DNA of 64,000 nucleotides from Trifolium pratense (taxonomy: Eukaryota > Streptophyta > Magnoliopsida > Fabales > Fabaceae), in NCBI RefSeq assembly GCF_020283565.1, contig NC_060060.1:20894001-20958000 (forward strand), read 5' to 3'. A program made the translations under genes and the position numbers. Positions 1 to 11,692 of the stretch are shown here, one piece after another (the stretch's first letter is position 1; the number at the start of each line of letters is the position of its first letter). The notes under the pieces are model-generated. The model did no database searches and was not told where the DNA came from. It was given only the letters and a program-made list of their open reading frames with translations.

Positions 1-1
1 G

Positions 2-2560
2 CATCACAGAGATTCTATTCCCAAAACAGCATCATGGAGAGCTTCAAGCAAGTTAGAATTGATTCACTCTGATATTTGTGGGCCAATCAATCCATCTTCC
101 AATGGAGGCTGCAGATATTTCATAACCTTCACAGATGATTTCAGCAGAAAGACTTGGACCTATCCATTGAAAGATAAGTCCAGTGCATTTGAAGTTTTCA
201 GAAAATTCAAAGCATTAGTGGAGAAGGAATCAGATCATCAGATTAAATGTCTTAGAACTGATAGAGGAGGAGAGTTTACCTCAAGCCAGTTCAATGATTT
301 CTGCAGTGAACATGGAATCAAAAGGCAATTAACTGCAGCATATACTCCTCAGCAAAATGGAGTTTCAGAAAGAAAAAATAGGACATTAATGAATATGGTG
401 AGAAGTATGATGTCAGGGATGAATGTACCAAAGAGGTTTTGGCCAGAAGCTGTAGTCTGGGCCACACATGTCATCAATAGAAGCCCAACATTGTCTGTGA
501 AAGATAGAACACCTGAAGAAGCATGGAGTGAAATGAAGCCTTCAGTATCTCATTTCAAGGTATTTGGTTGCATAGCATATGCACATGTGCCTGATGTCCA
601 TAGAAAGAAGCTAGATCCCAAAAGTGTCAAGTGTGTTCACTTAGGGGTTAGTGAGGAATCAAAAGCTTACAAGCTCTATGATCCTGTGCAGAAGAAGATA
701 ATCATTAGCAGAGATGTTGTTTTTGATGAAAAACAAGGATGGAGATGGAATGAAACAAGTGACAAAAAGGAAATTGAGTTAATAGACAATGATGCTGAAG
801 ATTCAGTACAAGCTGAACCTGCTGAAGTTGATCCAGTCACTACTGAACCAGCAGTTCAAAGTGATAGTGACATGGACACTACTAGTGAAGAAAACTATGA
901 TAACACAGAGGATGGTGTAGGGCAAAGAGCCAGAAGACCTCCAGGCTGGATGAGAGATTATGTGACTGGTTCTGAATTGCAAGAGGAGGAACAGTTGCAA
1001 AATCTAGCTGTGTTTAGTAATAATGAGGATCCAACTTGCTTTGAAGAAGCAGTGAAATTGGCTGTATGGAGAGAGGCAATGGATCAAGAGATAGAGTCTA
1101 TTGAGAGAAATGGAACCTGGGAATTGACAGATCTTCCTCAAGGTATGAAGAAGATTGGTGTGAAATGGGTTTTTAAAACAAAATATAATGAACAAGGCAA
1201 GGTTGAAAAGTACAAGGCCAGACTAGTAGCTAAAGGATACAGTCAGCAGTATGGCATTGATTTCAATGAAGTATTTGCTCCTGTAGCCAGATGGGATACA
1301 ATTAGAACCATTCTTGCATTAGCTGCTTCACATGGATGGAATGTATATCAGTCAGATGTGAAAAGTGCATTTTTACATGGTGACTTAGCTGAAGATGAGT
1401 ATGTTGATCAACCAGCAGGTTACAATAAGCAAGAGGGAAAAGTGTATAAGTTGAAGAAAGCCTTGTATGGACTTAAGCAAGCTCCAAGGGCATGGTATAG
1501 TAAGATAGAATCTTACTTTGCTCAAGAAAAGTTTCAGAAGTGTCCTCATGAGCATACATTGTTCATAAAACAAGATGATAAGAAGAATGTGTTGATTGTG
1601 AGTTTGTATGTGGATGACTTGATTTTTACTGGCAGTAATGAAGTTATGTTTGAAGAATTCAAAACCTCTATGAAAAGCAAGTTCTCAATGACTGATTTAG
1701 GCAAAATGAGGTACTTTCTTGGAGTAGAAGTAAAGCAGTTTGATGGTGGGATTTTCATCTGTCAACAGAAGTATGCAAAAGAACTTTTGTTGAGGTTCAA
1801 AATGGATCAATGTAACAAAGTGTGTAGCCCTATTGTGCCTGGAAACAAATTGATCAGAGATGAGAGTGGAAAATTGGTGGATGCTACTAATTACAGACAA
1901 ATGACAGGTTGCTTGATGTATTTGCTTGCATCTAGGCCTGATTTGACATTTTCTGTGTGTTTGGTGGCTAGATATATGGAGAGGCCTACTGAGATTCACT
2001 TGGCTGCAGTCAAAAGAATAATGAGGTATCTCAAAGGGACATTAGAACTTGGCATTTGGTACAGAAGGAATGAGAAGTTGACATTGGTTGGATGGTCTGA
2101 TAGTGATTATGCAGGTGATCTAGATGATAGAAAATCTACATCTGGATATGTGTATATGCTTGGCTCAAGTGCAGTATCATGGTCTTCAAAGAAGCAAGCC
2201 ATTGTCACTCTATCCACCACTGAAGCAGAGTTTGTAGCAGCTGCTTCTTGTGCCTGCCAAGGTATCTGGTTGAGGAGGATTCTTGCAGAGCTTGGCCAGC
2301 TGCAAGAGTGTACTATAATAAAGTGTGATAACAGCTCATCAATTAAGCTGTCAAAGAATCCAGTGATGCATGGGAGGTGTAAGCACATAGATGTGAGGTA
2401 TCATTTTTTGAGGGACTTGACTAGAGAAGGAGTGGTAGAGCTCAGCCACTGCAGCACAATGGAGCAACTTGCTGATATCATGACCAAGCCATTGAAGCTT
2501 GAAGCTTTTTGTAATCTTAGGGATAAGCTAGGTGTATGTGATGGTCATAAGCTAGAATGA
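2..2560 (+). CDS. copia pol polyprotein, C-terminal 852 aa (integrase-RT-RNase H)
   Basis: The frame is open from base 2 to a TGA at 2558-2560 with no internal stop; the true start lies upstream of the window. Domains in order: the end of the GAG-pre-integrase linker; the integrase core with its first Asp in IHSDICGP, second Asp in LRTDRGGEF and Glu in NGVSERKNR; an acidic linker; RT with KWVFKTK, KARLVAKGYSQ, the YxDD box as LYVDDL near 1607-1618 and LKQAPRAWY; RNase H with SDSDYAGD, STTEAEF and a CDNSSSI Asp. Catalytic residues look complete. The product would integrate and reverse-transcribe the element RNA inside virus-like particles. Six-frame shadows on the other strand were ignored. 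Confidence 0.95.
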   Translation, partial: HHRDSIPKTASWRASSKLELIHSDICGPINPSSNGGCRYFITFTDDFSRKTWTYPLKDKSSAFEVFRKFKALVEKESDHQIKCLRTDRGGEFTSSQFNDFCSEHGIKRQLTAAYTPQQNGVSERKNRTLMNMVRSMMSGMNVPKRFWPEAVVWATHVINRSPTLSVKDRTPEEAWSEMKPSVSHFKVFGCIAYAHVPDVHRKKLDPKSVKCVHLGVSEESKAYKLYDPVQKKIIISRDVVFDEKQGWRWNETSDKKEIELIDNDAEDSVQAEPAEVDPVTTEPAVQSDSDMDTTSEENYDNTEDGVGQRARRPPGWMRDYVTGSELQEEEQLQNLAVFSNNEDPTCFEEAVKLAVWREAMDQEIESIERNGTWELTDLPQGMKKIGVKWVFKTKYNEQGKVEKYKARLVAKGYSQQYGIDFNEVFAPVARWDTIRTILALAASHGWNVYQSDVKSAFLHGDLAEDEYVDQPAGYNKQEGKVYKLKKALYGLKQAPRAWYSKIESYFAQEKFQKCPHEHTLFIKQDDKKNVLIVSLYVDDLIFTGSNEVMFEEFKTSMKSKFSMTDLGKMRYFLGVEVKQFDGGIFICQQKYAKELLLRFKMDQCNKVCSPIVPGNKLIRDESGKLVDATNYRQMTGCLMYLLASRPDLTFSVCLVARYMERPTEIHLAAVKRIMRYLKGTLELGIWYRRNEKLTLVGWSDSDYAGDLDDRKSTSGYVYMLGSSAVSWSSKKQAIVTLSTTEAEFVAAASCACQGIWLRRILAELGQLQECTIIKCDNSSSIKLSKNPVMHGRCKHIDVRYHFLRDLTREGVVELSHCSTMEQLADIMTKPLKLEAFCNLRDKLGVCDGHKLE

Positions 2561-2604
2561 TTGTTTGTTATTGTCTTTGTATAAACTGTTCACATGTGTT
2601 CAGT

Positions 2605-2613
2605 TTAGGGGAG
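2605..2613 (+). other. polypurine tract of copia element
   Basis: A purine run (TTAGGGGAG) sits directly before the TG that opens the 3' LTR, 45 bp after the pol stop. It is the plus-strand priming site of the element. Confidence 0.7.
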
Positions 2614-2843
2614 TGTTTGTTAGTGTTGTTAGCTTGTGGTTAGGCTCAGCAGGCTTAGGCCGTGCCAATGAGCAAGGTTAGGCGCGCGCGCAAGGCAAGC
2701 AGGCTTGGCCTGGCTTGGCCTGAAGTGGCTTGGCTAACAAGTTAAGTACTTGTAAGTGTGTGTACTTGCTTGTGTGTGATGTACTCCTATATAAGGACTT
2801 GTTATGTGATGAATAAACTAGAGAATGCCATTTGAAACCAACA
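2614..2843 (+). repeat. 3' LTR of copia element, about 230 bp
   Basis: It starts TGTTTGTTAG right after the polypurine tract and most plausibly ends at CCAACA. It contains a TATA-like TATATAA at 2788-2794 and a GC-rich repetitive stretch near 2640-2720. The start is well placed; the end is inferred from the TG...CA rule because no 5' LTR is visible for comparison. Confidence 0.6.
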
Positions 2844-5189
2844 GGATTTGGGGTCTCTCTTGGAGACGATAATTCTTTACATGGAAAGAGGAAATTTATT
2901 CGGTATTATGGAATCTTATTTGTGTTGTGTTGGTTGATTGTTCTGTCTTTTAAATAAAGAAAGAGGTTAAACAAAATTAGTTATTGGACAAGTCTTATAT
3001 TGCTTAGTTTAAATATTTGCTTCGTGAAAGTGTGGTTGTATTGTGACATTGAGGTGAGAGTGAGAGAAGTATATATGTTGTAAACTTTTTATATAGTGAT
3101 AATTTTCTAGTTGTCGGTTCAGACAACTGTAATGGTTTTTCTCCGATTTTAGAGTTTTCACGTTATATTCATGTATTGTGATTGTGTTTATTTTTCTTCT
3201 TCACCTCTGTTATTTCCTAACGTGTTGCACCACTTGACTTTAAGTGGAAAATTATTTTCTTCTAGCTTCTGTTTTGTTTTTTTGTTTATTATTTAGTTGA
3301 AGATTGAACCCAGAACCTCTAATAATTTTATGTTTTGAGTGTGATTCGGAGGGGATTGACCGTCATGTTTGAAAAGTAAGAAAAGATAAGTGTGATAGTA
3401 AACAATCTTAAGCCTACAGATTTCAAATATGATTACTGTGGGCAATATCAACCGTTAATTAATAAATCATGAGATTATTACAATTACATCCATTGATTTT
3501 ATCACTTTACTCATTTTAGACTTTAGAGGATCTAGATCCATTTATTCCAGTAATTGTTTTTTTTTAATGGCAAATTATTAGAATGTTAATTGTTACGTTA
3601 GTTTTTATACACTTTACCAAGACTTAAATCCTGAATTTCAAACTCTTTTAACGCTTACCTCAACTAATTTAACCGATTAAGCGGCTCATGCCACCCTATT
3701 TAGTCAAGTATTTAAATTAACCAAACACAAATCGCTCAACCAGCTAAGAACACTCTTTCATTTTGTTTTTGGAGGTCGATATTCTGTTTTCTAAACTATA
3801 TCCTAATAATTATATGTATTATTTTCCACTAAGAATGATTTCAAATTAACACGATGTCATTTCATGTCAAACCACATCACTTGCATTTTGTTATCCTTTT
3901 TCAGCACTATATAAATAAGAAAACTGCTTTACAGAATGGATATCACATGGTGGTATGGCCAAAATGTAACTAAAAATTTGAACATATGACAATGGGGGAA
4001 CACATTTCTTCAAAGTATATATCCTCGTTCATGCTTATAATACTTATTCATTTCTTTTCAATAAATTCATTATCCACTCATGTTTTCAAAACCCACCAGG
4101 CCCATAAATATTCCCTGAATTCCAAATCGATGATATTGACGATCATGATTCCAGCGCATTATGTTAGTCTTTTCTGTATTGTTCTAGATTTATTGGAAAT
4201 GTAGACGTTTAGTTAAGATTGAAATAATTATTGACACGATTTTACTAATTTTTTCAGCCGAATTTTAGATCATTAGGGTCTCTCGTCTTGACCTAAATAA
4301 CATTTTTGTGATAAACCATAATTTTTTTTGTGGTGTGACAACATGGTACATGCTATACTATGGTGTTATATGATGAGATTTTGGGGATATATATACGTAC
4401 TTTAGAGCTTTGATATATCTAATTAGGCTGTAAAGTTAGTGGGCCATGGCCCAAAATATAGAAGGGAGCCTATTTCATTGATCCCTGACGTTCCCACATC
4501 TTGCATGTCTCCCAAAAAATGGACCCCTATAATGCACTGGGTGGTGACGATAAATGTTACAAACCATAGTGCAAAACATGACATGAAAACAGGAAAAAGA
4601 ATAATTAAATACTCCCCCACCTTAGTGCAAAGCTGCTCTCTCTGCTCAATTAGAAAACAAAAAGAGAAAGAATAATAAGCTAGTATTCTTCAATTATTGA
4701 AAATTTGTAATGCAACTTGCTTAAATATCTTGCTATCTATTTTACATAAATTTTAGAATCACATAAAAATTATACCAAAGGTTCGTTAGAGCTTATTGTG
4801 AAAATGGTAGATAGAAAGTGAACAAAAATTGCAAAAATAAGATGAAAGAGTGGTAGGAAAAATAAAATTAGATCAAACAAGAAGAAGAAAATGAAATGAA
4901 TTAGAATTAATGAAACTTAAGAAAAGAAATTAGATAATGATTTTATTTTTGTGTGGACTATATCAAGAAGGGTTTTGCTACAAGACACAGATAAATTGAA
5001 GGAAAATAATTTTCTCAAAAAAGAAAAGACAATAGAAATACAAATAGAAAAAATAAATGATAACTGAATTTTCCAAAAAAAATGCAGCGGAATTGTTTTT
5101 CAAATCGGATAATATATATACTATGATATCAGTAAAAGCACATAAAAATAGATCAACTTAAACGAGTAATACAACATTTAAAACAACAT

Positions 5190-5830
5190 AAATGTGTCCA
5201 ACCTCTAGTACTAACGAGCATTAGTTAAAGGTATGTACGACTTGTCAATGGACCTATCGTCAACATAGAATGGGTCCAACAACCAATAACTCCTCATAAC
5301 ATCAACAAGCAAACGACTCTTTCGAGACAACCAGTCCAACGTCAAACAAGAGAATGACGAGGATAATAAAAACGGTCCGATCAATGTACTGCCACATATA
5401 TTAAGGCGACACCGACGTGTTGGAGGCAAACTCAAAATCTCGAAACCCGCAGATCTCAACAGAGTTGGACAAAAATCAAAGAATCTAGAAATGAGAACGT
5501 CAAACAGAGACGACAACAACCGTTTGACAGACCCTTTTGGGATTTTTTTAGAACCAACAGATCCAAATCGAGGGCAGATGCAGTTTTGACAGAGCGGTTC
5601 CCGACGGAAGAGCAAACCAGCCACCGACTACGTAGCAGCAAACTCAACAAACAATTGTTGTGTAAAGAGATGGTGATAAAAGCGACAATGACCACCCACC
5701 TTGAACGATGAACCTGCGACATGAGCTGCATAAAACCATTGATGAACCACTGAAGCGGTGGCAAAAGGCAGGTCGCAGCGGCGCAGCGCCGATGACCAAG
5801 AGATCGGCAAGGCACATATATATTATTGAA
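5190..5830. other. GC-richer patch of unknown origin
   Basis: Base composition rises sharply against the AT-rich flanks. On the minus strand there are overlapping open frames (137 aa at 5211-5624, 119 aa at 5456-5815) rich in Leu, Ser, Cys and Arg, in different frames with no domain I recognise. This is more like a decayed transposon segment (for example a LINE 5' region) than a host gene. Unassigned. Confidence 0.4.
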
Positions 5831-6150
5831 CTAAATATAAACATATTCTCATGGAAGTTGGAACTTATGTAATCAACAATTTTAAAATTATATTTTTTGA
5901 ATTATTTAATGCAATGTTTTTTTATTATATTTGAAAACTTAAAATGTGCTCTTAAAACACATATGTCAACATGACCTATAAAATATATTAATGATAACTA
6001 ACCGGGTCTTGAAGATTCAACAAAGAATAAATAACAATGACAACCAACAACCTGAATAGTCAAAGCAACAATAAATTCAACAAGAACAAAATCTAGAACT
6101 TATATATGTAAAGTAGACGTCAAACAATAAATCCAAAAAATAAAAGATGG

Positions 6151-6318
6151 AAAATGTTAACATGTGCATCAAGAGCACATGTTAGGGAAGTAAAAGTAGA
6201 AATAATACATTGAAATTTGTGCATTTAACTTCTTAAACATTAAAAAAAAACTCTAACATTAAATGTAATTTTCTATATTTAAAACCTTAACATGTATCTT
6301 TGGTGTATATGTGTTATC
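6151..6318. mobile_element. small MITE-like inverted repeat (TTAACATGTGC family)
   Basis: Begins with ATGTTAACATGTGC and ends with an imperfect inverted copy. The same end motif and a similar interior occur at 50105-50276 and, more diverged, at 57726-57838. The superfamily is not clear because no clean TSD is visible. Confidence 0.4.
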
Positions 6319-7613
6319 CAATATTTTAGTTGATCTAAAATATGTATTAAATCTCTTGTTTAAAGTAGTGGTGACTACATTCAAAGATGGATTGAACTTT
6401 CATAAAGTGGGACATAAATGTCTTCAAGAACAATGTCTTCAAGAACAAAAGAGATTTTATTTAAATTTTCTTAATTATAAAGGTTAAGGATAATGTGTTT
6501 AAGAATAAGAGAGTTTTAATGGAAAGTATTCAAAAGTATGAATTTTGTATCGTACTTTAAGTCCAAAAGGCAAAAGATGAATAAATAACTTAGTTTCTTT
6601 TATTATATGATATAGCTATGCCTTTCGATTATTCTTTCATTCGATCACATATATTATATCGAAATATTAATGATTGTGGACTTAGAATATTTTCTTATTT
6701 CAAAGCGCAGTTCGATTTCGACAGTTGCAGCGTTTCAAGTAACGTTTCATTTCAAATGAAAGAAGACACGTGGCAGAAAATTAGTATTAGAATGTTAGGC
6801 AACAATTATATAATTATAAATACTAGTTTTTTAGTCGAACTCTTGGTCACAATTCGCATACAGAAATTCTCACAAACTCAAAGTATCAACGCTAAAGCGA
6901 GAAACGAATGCAAAAAGAAACATGTATGAATCTGTGAACCATTCCTTTTATTTGTAATCATTTACAATTCAATGTAAAGTTAATTTCTGCAAAGTCTTTA
7001 CTTTCAAATCTACTTTTCTACATTTAAATGGTTCTCTTGTTCGAGTGAACTTTCGTTCATTTTACATTCAAACTTGCAATTTACATTTTTCTTGCAATTA
7101 CTTGCATTTAAAACCTTTTTTTCGCATTAAACGTTCTTCACTATAACAAATGTTTCATTCAATGATGAACATTCAAAACTCTTTGAATTCAATGCACAAA
7201 CACTTGTCCCGAGATTTACGAGTTAATCTCTCAAGTAATTAATTTAAACTAGCGCTTGTTTACCAAAAATCAGTGAAAACAACATGTTAACATCACCCAT
7301 AAAAGATAAAGAGAGGACATGCACCAAGAGACTGTTTACATAGTTCAACCAAAATTGATCCAAACTTAAGGTAGGGAGTAGTTCTTCAATTCATTATCAA
7401 CGAGTCTTTACAAGAGATACAAAAGAGTTATAACAAATTAATTACAAGGGTTCAACAAGATCAAACTCTAATTTCTACCCTTTTTTCAAGATAGTTACAA
7501 AAATGATAAAAAAAAAAGTATCTCCAATTGTTCACCATATGGTGAGCAATCTCTAAGTTCTCTCATTTCCTCGCTCAAATCCTTTAATGATAATCACTCA
7601 AGAATAGAGAGAG

Positions 7614-7968
7614 TGTTGAGAAAATCAAATATTTAAGTATTCTTAAAGGGCTAATATAATGATATAAATTACTAATGTAGTTATAATACTATAAATATAT
7701 ATTATACTAATGAAGAGAATGGAGAGAATGAAGAAGTTTTATGAGATTACTTGTTGCTCTCAAGGGTGTGTTTTACATGATCCAAGGGGTGATATTTATA
7801 CTACTAAAATTATGAATACAATAACTTAGATTTACTATTGCAAGTTGACATTTACATTGATAATTTTACATTACTATTTTAAGTTGACATTATAGATAGA
7901 TATTTCAACATTAATAGTAACCAATGTCTTTCAAGATAATTTTGTTGATTTTCCAATTTATTATAACA
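7614..7968 (-). repeat. 3' LTR of the minus-strand copia element
   Basis: 355 bp, starts TGTTGAGAAAATC and ends TTATTATAACA on the plus strand; identical by eye to 11693-12047. A polypurine tract flanks its inner side, marking it as the 3' LTR for minus-strand transcription. Confidence 0.93.
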
Positions 7969-7979
7969 CTCCCCCTTTG
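7969..7979 (-). other. polypurine tract
   Basis: On the minus strand CAAAGGGGGAG abuts the 3' LTR. It fixes the orientation of the element. Confidence 0.8.
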
Positions 7980-8146
7980 AAATATCTATCATGGTGCTTT
8001 ATTGAAGCTTAGTCGAATTTGTGATGGGAACATACGTTGCCTCGTTAAAAACCTTATTAGGAAAAACCCATTGGGATAAAAACCTCAATAAGGGAAAAAG
8101 AGTACAACATTATGCTCCCCCTTAACCAAGCCTAGGTAATTCTTCT

Positions 8147-11100
8147 TCAAAGATCTCGAAGGTGACGCATTCCAATACTTCGTACGTGTTTCTTGAAGAC
8201 TGATGTAGAAAGTGCCTTTGTAAAGAGATCGGCCACATTTTCACTCGAACGAATGTATTGAATATCAACCTCTTTGTTTCTTTCTAGCTCTTGTGTGAAT
8301 GAGAAGAATTTTGGAGGGATGTGTTTGGTTCTATCACTTTTGACGTAACCTTCTTTCATCTGAGTAACACATGCAGCATTGTCTTCATACAAAATTGTTG
8401 GATTCTTATCAGTTGGTAAACCAGACGTTCCTTGGATATGTTGAGTTACTGATCTCAACCATCTACATTCTTTGCTAGCTTCATGGAGGGCAATTACTTC
8501 AGCATGATTTGAAGAAGTTGCTACAAGTGTTTGCTTTTGAGATCTCCATGATATTGCGGTGTCACCATATGTAAACACATATCCAGTCTGTGATTTAGCA
8601 TTATGTGGATCTGACAAATATCCTGCATCTGCATAACCAAGTAAAACTGGTTTTGTATTGTTAGAATAAAACAAACCAAAATCAGAAGTACCTCGGAGAT
8701 ATCGAAAAATATGTTTTATTCCTTTCCAATGTCTCTTTGTAGGACATGAACTGAATCTTGCTAGTAAATTCACTGCAAAGGCTATATCAGGCCTTGTACA
8801 GTTGGCAAGGTACATGAGTGCCCCAATGGCACTGAGGTATGGTACTTCAGAGCCAAGATCTGTTTCATTTTCTTCCTTAGGTCTAAACGGATCCTTTTCA
8901 ACATTTAATGTTCTGCCCATCATTGGGGTACTCAAAGGGTTGGCTTTGTCCATGTTGAATCTTTTCAATACCCTTTCTGTATAGTTTGATTGATGTACCA
9001 ATATACCATTTTTAGTATATTCAATTTGCAAACCAAGGCAGAATTTGGTTTTCCCCAAATCTTTCATTTCAAATTCTTTCTTTAAGTAATCTCTTGCTTC
9101 TTTAATTTCTTTATTGGTACCAATGATATTTAAATCATCAACATAGACAGCGATTATTACAAAACCAGATATTGTTTTTCTTATAAAAACACAAGGGCAA
9201 ATAGGATTATTTACATAGCCTTCTTTAAATAAATATTCACTCAGTCTATTATACCACATGCGTCCTGACTGCTTTAACCCGTATAATGACCTCTGCAACT
9301 TTATTGCATACGTCTCTCTGGGTTTTGAGTTTTCAGGCATCTTAAATCCTTCCGGGATTTTCATATATATGTTACTATCAAGTGATCCATACAAGTAAGC
9401 AGTAACAACATCCATGAGATACATGTCCAATTTGTTAAACACTGATAAACCAATTAAATAACGAAAAGTAATGGCATCCATAACAGGAGAATATGTTACC
9501 TCATAATCAATTCCTGGTCTTTGGGAAAAACCTTGTGCAACAAGACGAGCCTTGTATCTTACAATCTCATTTTTCTCATTTCGTTTTCTTACAAAGACCC
9601 ACTTATACCCAACAGGTTTCACACCTTCAGGTATATCCACAATGGGTCCAAATACTTTTCGATTTTTAAGAGAGTTTAACTCAGTATTTATCGCATCTTT
9701 CCAATTTTTCCAATCATGTCTATTTTGACATTCATTCACAGTTTTGGGTTCAGGATCATCATTTTCATTTATGATTTCACATGCAATTGAGAACGAAAAT
9801 ATTTCATCAATGTTCATACCTTTTCGGCTCCACAGATTTCCTGTATTAACATAATTTATTGAAATCTCGAGATCATTCTTGTTATCAGCTTCATTATTAA
9901 TGATCTCATTGTCATCATTTTGTGCTTCTTCGAGAGCACAATTTTCAATCATGGATTTGTTGTTATCTAGTGTCTTTTCAGGATCACTTTCAATCATATT
10001 CACCTTTTCTGTTTCTTTTCTTTTTCGGGGATTTTTGTCTTTGGATCCCATAGGTCGGCCACGCTTCAAGCGTGCCTTGGATGTACTTGCTACATCATTT
10101 GTTTTTGAAATATCAATTCTAGCTGGGACATTTATAGCTGGTACATGTGACTTTGTCACTCTTTTCAAATCAGTGAATGAATCTGGCAGTTGGTTTGCTA
10201 AATCTTGTAAGTGTACTATTTTCTTTACATTTTCTTCCCATGATTTATTATATGGGTCCAAATGTAATAAAGATGGTACATACCATGTTATTTCATTTTC
10301 TATGTGTTTATTTTCTCCCCCTAGTGTTGGAAATTTTGTTTCATCAAAATGACAATCAGCCAATCTTGCCTGAAAAACGTCACCTGTTAAAGGTTCAAGG
10401 TATCTAATAATAGACGGTGATTCATACCCTACATATATTCCCAATCTCCTTTGAGGTCCCATTTTTGTTCTTTGTGGTGGAGCTATTGGGACATATACTG
10501 CACAACCAAAAATTTTTAAATGGGAAATATTTGGTTCCTTACCAATTGCAAGCTGATAAGGGGTGTGTTTATGATCAGCACTCGGCCTTAGACGGATGAG
10601 TGCTGCAGCATGTAAAATTGCATGACCCCAAACAGTAACTGGTAGCTTAGTTCTCATTATTAATGGTCTAGCTATATATTGAAGACGTTTTATTAATGAC
10701 TCAGCTAAGCCATTTTGTGTATGCACATGAGGAACAGGATGTTCAACAGTGATTCCTACTGACATGCAATAATTATTGAATGATTCTGATGTAAATTCAC
10801 CAGCATTGTCAAGTCTAATTTTCTTTATAGTATAATCAGGAAATTGTGCTCTTAATTTAATTATTTGTGCAAGAAATTTTGCAAATGCCATATCACGACT
10901 TGACAATAAACAAACATACGACCATCTACTAGATGCATCAATTAATACCATAAAATATCTGAATGGTCCAGACGGTGGATGGATAGGTCCACATATATCA
11001 CCTTGAATCCTTTCAAGAAATGCAGGTGATTCTGTATGAATTTTGCCTGGTGAATGTTTTGTTATTAGTTTTCCAAGAGAACAGGCTTCACATGGTTTAT

Positions 11101-11638
11101 CCTCTTTTGTAAACTTTAAACCTTTCAAAGGATGACCATGAGTACTTTCAATTATTTTTCGCATCATTGTTGAACCAGGGTGACCTAAACGGTCATGCCA
11201 TAAAATCATAGTTTTGGGGTCTTCTTTTACTACCAAATTACATTCAATTTTATGTATATATGTATAATGTAATCCCGAAGGCAATTTTGGTAGCTTTTCT
11301 AAGGTTTTCTTCTTTCCAGAAACATTAGTAGTAATATTAATATATTTCATATTGCCTTCAGTTACAGTTTCAGTGTCAAACCCTTGACGATATATGTCAT
11401 TAAAACTCAACAAATTTCTCTTTGATTTAGGAGAATATAAAGCATCATTAATGACAAATTTTGTTCCATTTGGTAACATGAACATAGCATTACCTGTCCC
11501 TTCTATTAAATCAGCAGGTCCTGAGATAGTATTTATCACACCTTTAGTAGAATTTAAATCATTGAAATATTTCTTACTTTTGAGGATCGTGTGGGTAGTT
11601 CCACTGTCCGGGATGCAAATGTGTTTGACATGTTCCAT
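8147..11638 (-). CDS. copia pol polyprotein, 1163 aa, intact frame without Gag
   Basis: One open frame from ATG (11636-11638), with an in-frame stop about 8 codons upstream, so the ATG is the real start. Domains: aspartic protease with catalytic DSGT at residues 11-14, almost at the N terminus; GAG-pre-integrase zinc finger H148/H153 and C183/C186; integrase D214, D277, E313 (35 residues between the last two, as expected for D,D35E); basic linker around 525-542; RT from about 640 with YVDD at 832-835; RNase H with D1004, E1047, D1086. All catalytic residues are present. What is missing is Gag: the capsid and zinc-knuckle domains that normally precede the protease. The product could function only with Gag from a related element. 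Confidence 0.95.
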   Translation of the reverse strand: MEHVKHICIPDSGTTHTILKSKKYFNDLNSTKGVINTISGPADLIEGTGNAMFMLPNGTKFVINDALYSPKSKRNLLSFNDIYRQGFDTETVTEGNMKYINITTNVSGKKKTLEKLPKLPSGLHYTYIHKIECNLVVKEDPKTMILWHDRLGHPGSTMMRKIIESTHGHPLKGLKFTKEDKPCEACSLGKLITKHSPGKIHTESPAFLERIQGDICGPIHPPSGPFRYFMVLIDASSRWSYVCLLSSRDMAFAKFLAQIIKLRAQFPDYTIKKIRLDNAGEFTSESFNNYCMSVGITVEHPVPHVHTQNGLAESLIKRLQYIARPLIMRTKLPVTVWGHAILHAAALIRLRPSADHKHTPYQLAIGKEPNISHLKIFGCAVYVPIAPPQRTKMGPQRRLGIYVGYESPSIIRYLEPLTGDVFQARLADCHFDETKFPTLGGENKHIENEITWYVPSLLHLDPYNKSWEENVKKIVHLQDLANQLPDSFTDLKRVTKSHVPAINVPARIDISKTNDVASTSKARLKRGRPMGSKDKNPRKRKETEKVNMIESDPEKTLDNNKSMIENCALEEAQNDDNEIINNEADNKNDLEISINYVNTGNLWSRKGMNIDEIFSFSIACEIINENDDPEPKTVNECQNRHDWKNWKDAINTELNSLKNRKVFGPIVDIPEGVKPVGYKWVFVRKRNEKNEIVRYKARLVAQGFSQRPGIDYEVTYSPVMDAITFRYLIGLSVFNKLDMYLMDVVTAYLYGSLDSNIYMKIPEGFKMPENSKPRETYAIKLQRSLYGLKQSGRMWYNRLSEYLFKEGYVNNPICPCVFIRKTISGFVIIAVYVDDLNIIGTNKEIKEARDYLKKEFEMKDLGKTKFCLGLQIEYTKNGILVHQSNYTERVLKRFNMDKANPLSTPMMGRTLNVEKDPFRPKEENETDLGSEVPYLSAIGALMYLANCTRPDIAFAVNLLARFSSCPTKRHWKGIKHIFRYLRGTSDFGLFYSNNTKPVLLGYADAGYLSDPHNAKSQTGYVFTYGDTAISWRSQKQTLVATSSNHAEVIALHEASKECRWLRSVTQHIQGTSGLPTDKNPTILYEDNAACVTQMKEGYVKSDRTKHIPPKFFSFTQELERNKEVDIQYIRSSENVADLFTKALSTSVFKKHVRSIGMRHLRDL

Positions 11639-11680
11639 GTCTGACCTAGTGGTGGTAAATCACTTCCGATAGAAACGATC

Positions 11681-11692
11681 GTGCTGATAACG
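11681..11692 (-). other. primer-binding-site-like sequence
   Basis: Immediately inside the 5' LTR the minus strand reads CGTTATCAGCAC, sharing the TATCAG core of the usual initiator-Met tRNA site (TGGTATCAGAGC). The position is right; the primer tRNA identity is uncertain. Confidence 0.5.

Larger units (their letters stand above)
1..2843 (+). mobile_element. Ty1/copia LTR retrotransposon, 3' part (5' end outside window)
   Basis: The element runs in from the left edge. It contains the integrase, reverse transcriptase and RNase H part of pol, then a polypurine tract and a 3' LTR. The order integrase before RT is diagnostic of the Ty1/copia superfamily. The 5' LTR, gag and protease lie outside the window, so neither age nor TSD can be assessed. 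The long open frame suggests a fairly young copy. Confidence 0.95.
2844..7608. other. intergenic, no supported gene
   Basis: AT-rich spacer with short open frames only, none with a recognisable protein. Two items are listed separately: a GC-richer patch at 5190-5830 and a small MITE at 6151-6318. A 15-bp tandem duplication (TCTTCAAGAACAATG type) lies at about 6420-6450. The stretch 4420-4650 is slightly less AT-rich and contains a GGGCCATGGCCC palindrome, but nothing coding is convincing. Confidence 0.6.

Noticed and set aside
3986..4204. 72-aa plus-strand frame with a hydrophobic start
   Set aside because: Could pass for a signal peptide, but has no recognisable mature peptide, conserved Cys pattern or splice context.
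5211..5815. Overlapping minus-strand open frames of 119 and 137 aa
   Set aside because: They lie in different frames over the same GC-richer DNA, show no domain, and have composition typical of chance frames. Kept only as a GC-rich patch.
6618..6929. 103-aa plus-strand open frame
   Set aside because: Codon use resembles noncoding AT-rich DNA and no motif is visible.
9879..10352. 157-aa plus-strand open frame
   Set aside because: Lies entirely antisense to the copia pol frame; a shadow of its codon pattern.
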